The position numbers were made by a program, and so were the translations under genes. The notes under the pieces were generated by a model. It ran no database searches, was not told the DNA's origin, and saw nothing but the letters and a program-made list of their open reading frames with translations. This document shows positions 62,340 through 64,000 of a DNA stretch of 64,000 bases, one piece after another. This DNA comes from Datisca glomerata (lineage: Eukaryota > Streptophyta > Magnoliopsida > Cucurbitales > Datiscaceae). Within the stretch, counting starts at the first letter, position 1; each line of letters starts with the position of its first letter. Where the stretch lies: assembly GCA_003255025.1 (NCBI GenBank), contig QANY01011424.1, forward strand, positions 845,135-909,134, in the 5' to 3' direction.

Positions 62340-63272
62340 AGTTGGTTCGGCATCAGACATATAGTAGAGTCGTACAATGTCAGGATTAAATATGTCAAAA
62401 ATTTATGAAGATAAATTAGTTGGGTAATTAAATCTCATAGCTTTATTCATGTGGGTCCATTCGAGCTTAAGAGTAGCTCATAAGGACAGGAATGTGAAAC
62501 AAAATCAGTTGGACCAAAAATGTATTTTGGATCAATATACACTTCCCGAACCCATATGTGATGGGTGTCATCACTAAATTAGTGAAGAGCAGAATTAATA
62601 TTCAAACTAATTAATTAATTGATGATGATAGATTTAATTTATCCATTTAGATTGATGGATTTGGACACATTATTGACTCTAATGGAGATGTAAAAATTGC
62701 AAAGAGTAACGTAAGGTGATGGTGAATTTAGGTAATTTACAATATAAATGTATACGTGTAAACTCCGTAATTAAGAATAAGAGATTGCAATAGGGTCACA
62801 TCCCTACCCTAAGATGAACCTAATCACAGAGTGTGATTATTCAGAGCAAGAAAAAGGTTTTCTGTCTCCCCTCCATTGTTGTCGTAGAAATCATAATGAG
62901 GAATAAGAAAAATTATTTTTTCATCCTCAGTTGTTTAGAGAGCTCACTCTATTCTTGAAAATATCTTTGCGATACATACTTCTCCATCCTATTAGTAGTT
63001 TTTTGTGTGAAGATCGATTGAAGTTCTATGAATCTCAAGAACGAAGAAATGCAAGACCATAAATGGGATCCCACGAATTCAGAAATTCTCCATTATTAGA
63101 AAAGGTAAAAATTATTTTTCTTTTCTCGATACGTTTATCTAAATATATATGATCGTTGTATGGTTTTATATTTAATATGATTAAATATTTATTTTGAATT
63201 TTTTTATATTCCGCCCACGAACCCCTCGTGGTTCATTAATTTTTCATCAAAATTTCAAAACTCGATCCAACA
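62340..63272 (+). mobile_element. Copia-type LTR, 3' part
   Basis: Non-coding, ending GATCCAACA at 63272, exactly where LINE coding sequence resumes. The right part has features of Copia LTRs (GTTTTCTGTCTC, ATACATACTTCTCCATCC, then a CCCACGAACCCCTCG stretch before the end). The left end and a polypurine tract are not clear, so whether it belongs to the Copia pol on its left is an inference. Confidence 0.5.
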
Positions 63273-64000
63273 TCTCCTTGCCTTAAACCTCTGCCACCTT
63301 GGGAAAACAATTTTTAGCCGCCATTGATGTTGATCAAGTAAGATGGAAATGTTAAACACCCCATAACCCATTTGATAAACCTAGTAGGCAAACCAGACCC
63401 TTGCAAAACCTTACCAAGAAAAAACCAGCTTACACTATCATAAACTTTGAGTAAATCAACTTTGAGGGTGCATCTAGGGTTATTTGATTCCATATGATAT
63501 CCCCTCATAATGTCCTAGGATAGCAAAATATTGTCTGAGATGAATATACCATGCACAAAAGTAGTCTGGTTTGGGCTTACCAAATCAGGTAGAACAATCT
63601 GTAACCTGTCAGCTAACATCTTTCTTATGCACTTATAACCAGGTTGCTGCAAGCAATTGATCTATATTCAGTAACTCTAGAGGGGTTAGAGATTTTTGGA
63701 ACCTAGGTTATAATAGTGGCATTGAAGTGTTTAAGTAACTCTCAATGTTGAAAGATTTCTAAAATGACATCACTCACATCCCCTATAATATGCTAGGGCT
63801 TCCTGAAGAAACTAGTAGATAAGTCATCAGTCCCTGGAACTTTTCCATCCTTAAAAGAGAAAAAGGTATGCTTAGTCTCCCCTATAGAAAACTTTTGAGT
63901 TCTTAGCTCATGCATATATGGTTCCACTCTTCTTGAAAGCACTATCTGGATGACTCCTCAGTCAATATCAGGCGCTCATGTACCTAGTAAATTCTTATAG
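63273..64000 (-). pseudogene. L1-type LINE reverse transcriptase, partial
   Basis: The clearest part is 63314-63508 on the - strand: MRGYHMESNNPRCTLKVDLL, KVYDSVSWFFL (the family's KAYDSV..WDFL) and GLPTRFIKWVMGCL, then ININGG and, just before 63273, RGLRQG (family GLRQGDPLSP). Upstream toward 64000 degenerate pieces match EYRSIAC..YKCI.KMLADRL and LVSPNQTTFVHG..ISDNILL. Stops and frameshifts are frequent. It is cut on the right by the window edge and on the left by the LTR end at 63272, before the FADD catalytic box. Confidence 0.88.

Overview
The window looks like nuclear DNA of a eudicot plant. It is AT-rich, its genes have short exons with GT-AG introns, and much of it is decayed plant LTR retrotransposon sequence. 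There is a 359-bp N gap (23019-23377) and a single N at 42518. I cannot name the species. Only two genes look intact. A TRICHOME BIREFRINGENCE-type (TBR/TBL) wall polysaccharide O-acetyltransferase-like gene lies on the + strand (14718-17632, 5 exons, 639 aa). A class II HD-Zip transcription factor, best matching HAT14, lies on the - strand (42090-44004, 4 exons, 344 aa). Their Arabidopsis counterparts, as I recall the locus numbers (AT5G06700 and AT5G06710), are neighbours, so this is probably a conserved gene pair now separated by about 24 kb of repeats. The two genes converge, and nothing suggests they form a pathway.

Layout. 1-1301: - strand Ty1/Copia gag-protease-GAG_pre-integrase remnant. 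1302-5287: old solo gypsy LTR inserted in it. 5723-10100: 3' LTR and pol of a - strand chromovirus-like Ty3/gypsy element. 10100-11818: + strand 3' end of a Tat-like element with its LTR. 11819-14251: unassigned spacer. 14252-18000: TBR gene with promoter and 3' flank. 18000-26636: AT-rich spacer with the gap. 26642-34709: a whole Tat-lineage element with a perfect 5-bp target-site duplication, whose 5' half (LTR part, gag, protease, RT, RNase H, integrase) is inverted relative to its 3' half (antisense extra ORF, PPT, 3' LTR). 34715-37440: unassigned. 37440-40690: a composite block of minisatellites, a ~320-bp palindrome and an exact 45-bp repeat. 42090-44004: HAT14-like gene. 44005-51129: spacer with no gene seen. 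51130-52075: a TRIM element with a perfect initiator-tRNA-Met primer binding site. 52962-54270: possible MULE remnant. 54530-57780: plant-mobile-domain-like ORF split by a solo Copia LTR. 58179-59149: putative LTR. 59150-62300: Copia pol. 62340-63272: Copia-type LTR end. 63273-64000: L1-type LINE reverse transcriptase running off the right edge.

Every transposon coding region I translated carries stops or frameshifts, so none looks autonomous. The most notable structures are the inverted Tat element at 26.6-34.7 kb, the repeat/palindrome block at 37.4-40.7 kb, and the long polypurine tracts with CTGAACCGGTTCAG-like clusters shared by the two related gypsy LTRs. No prokaryote-type system, CRISPR array, rRNA or tRNA gene was seen.
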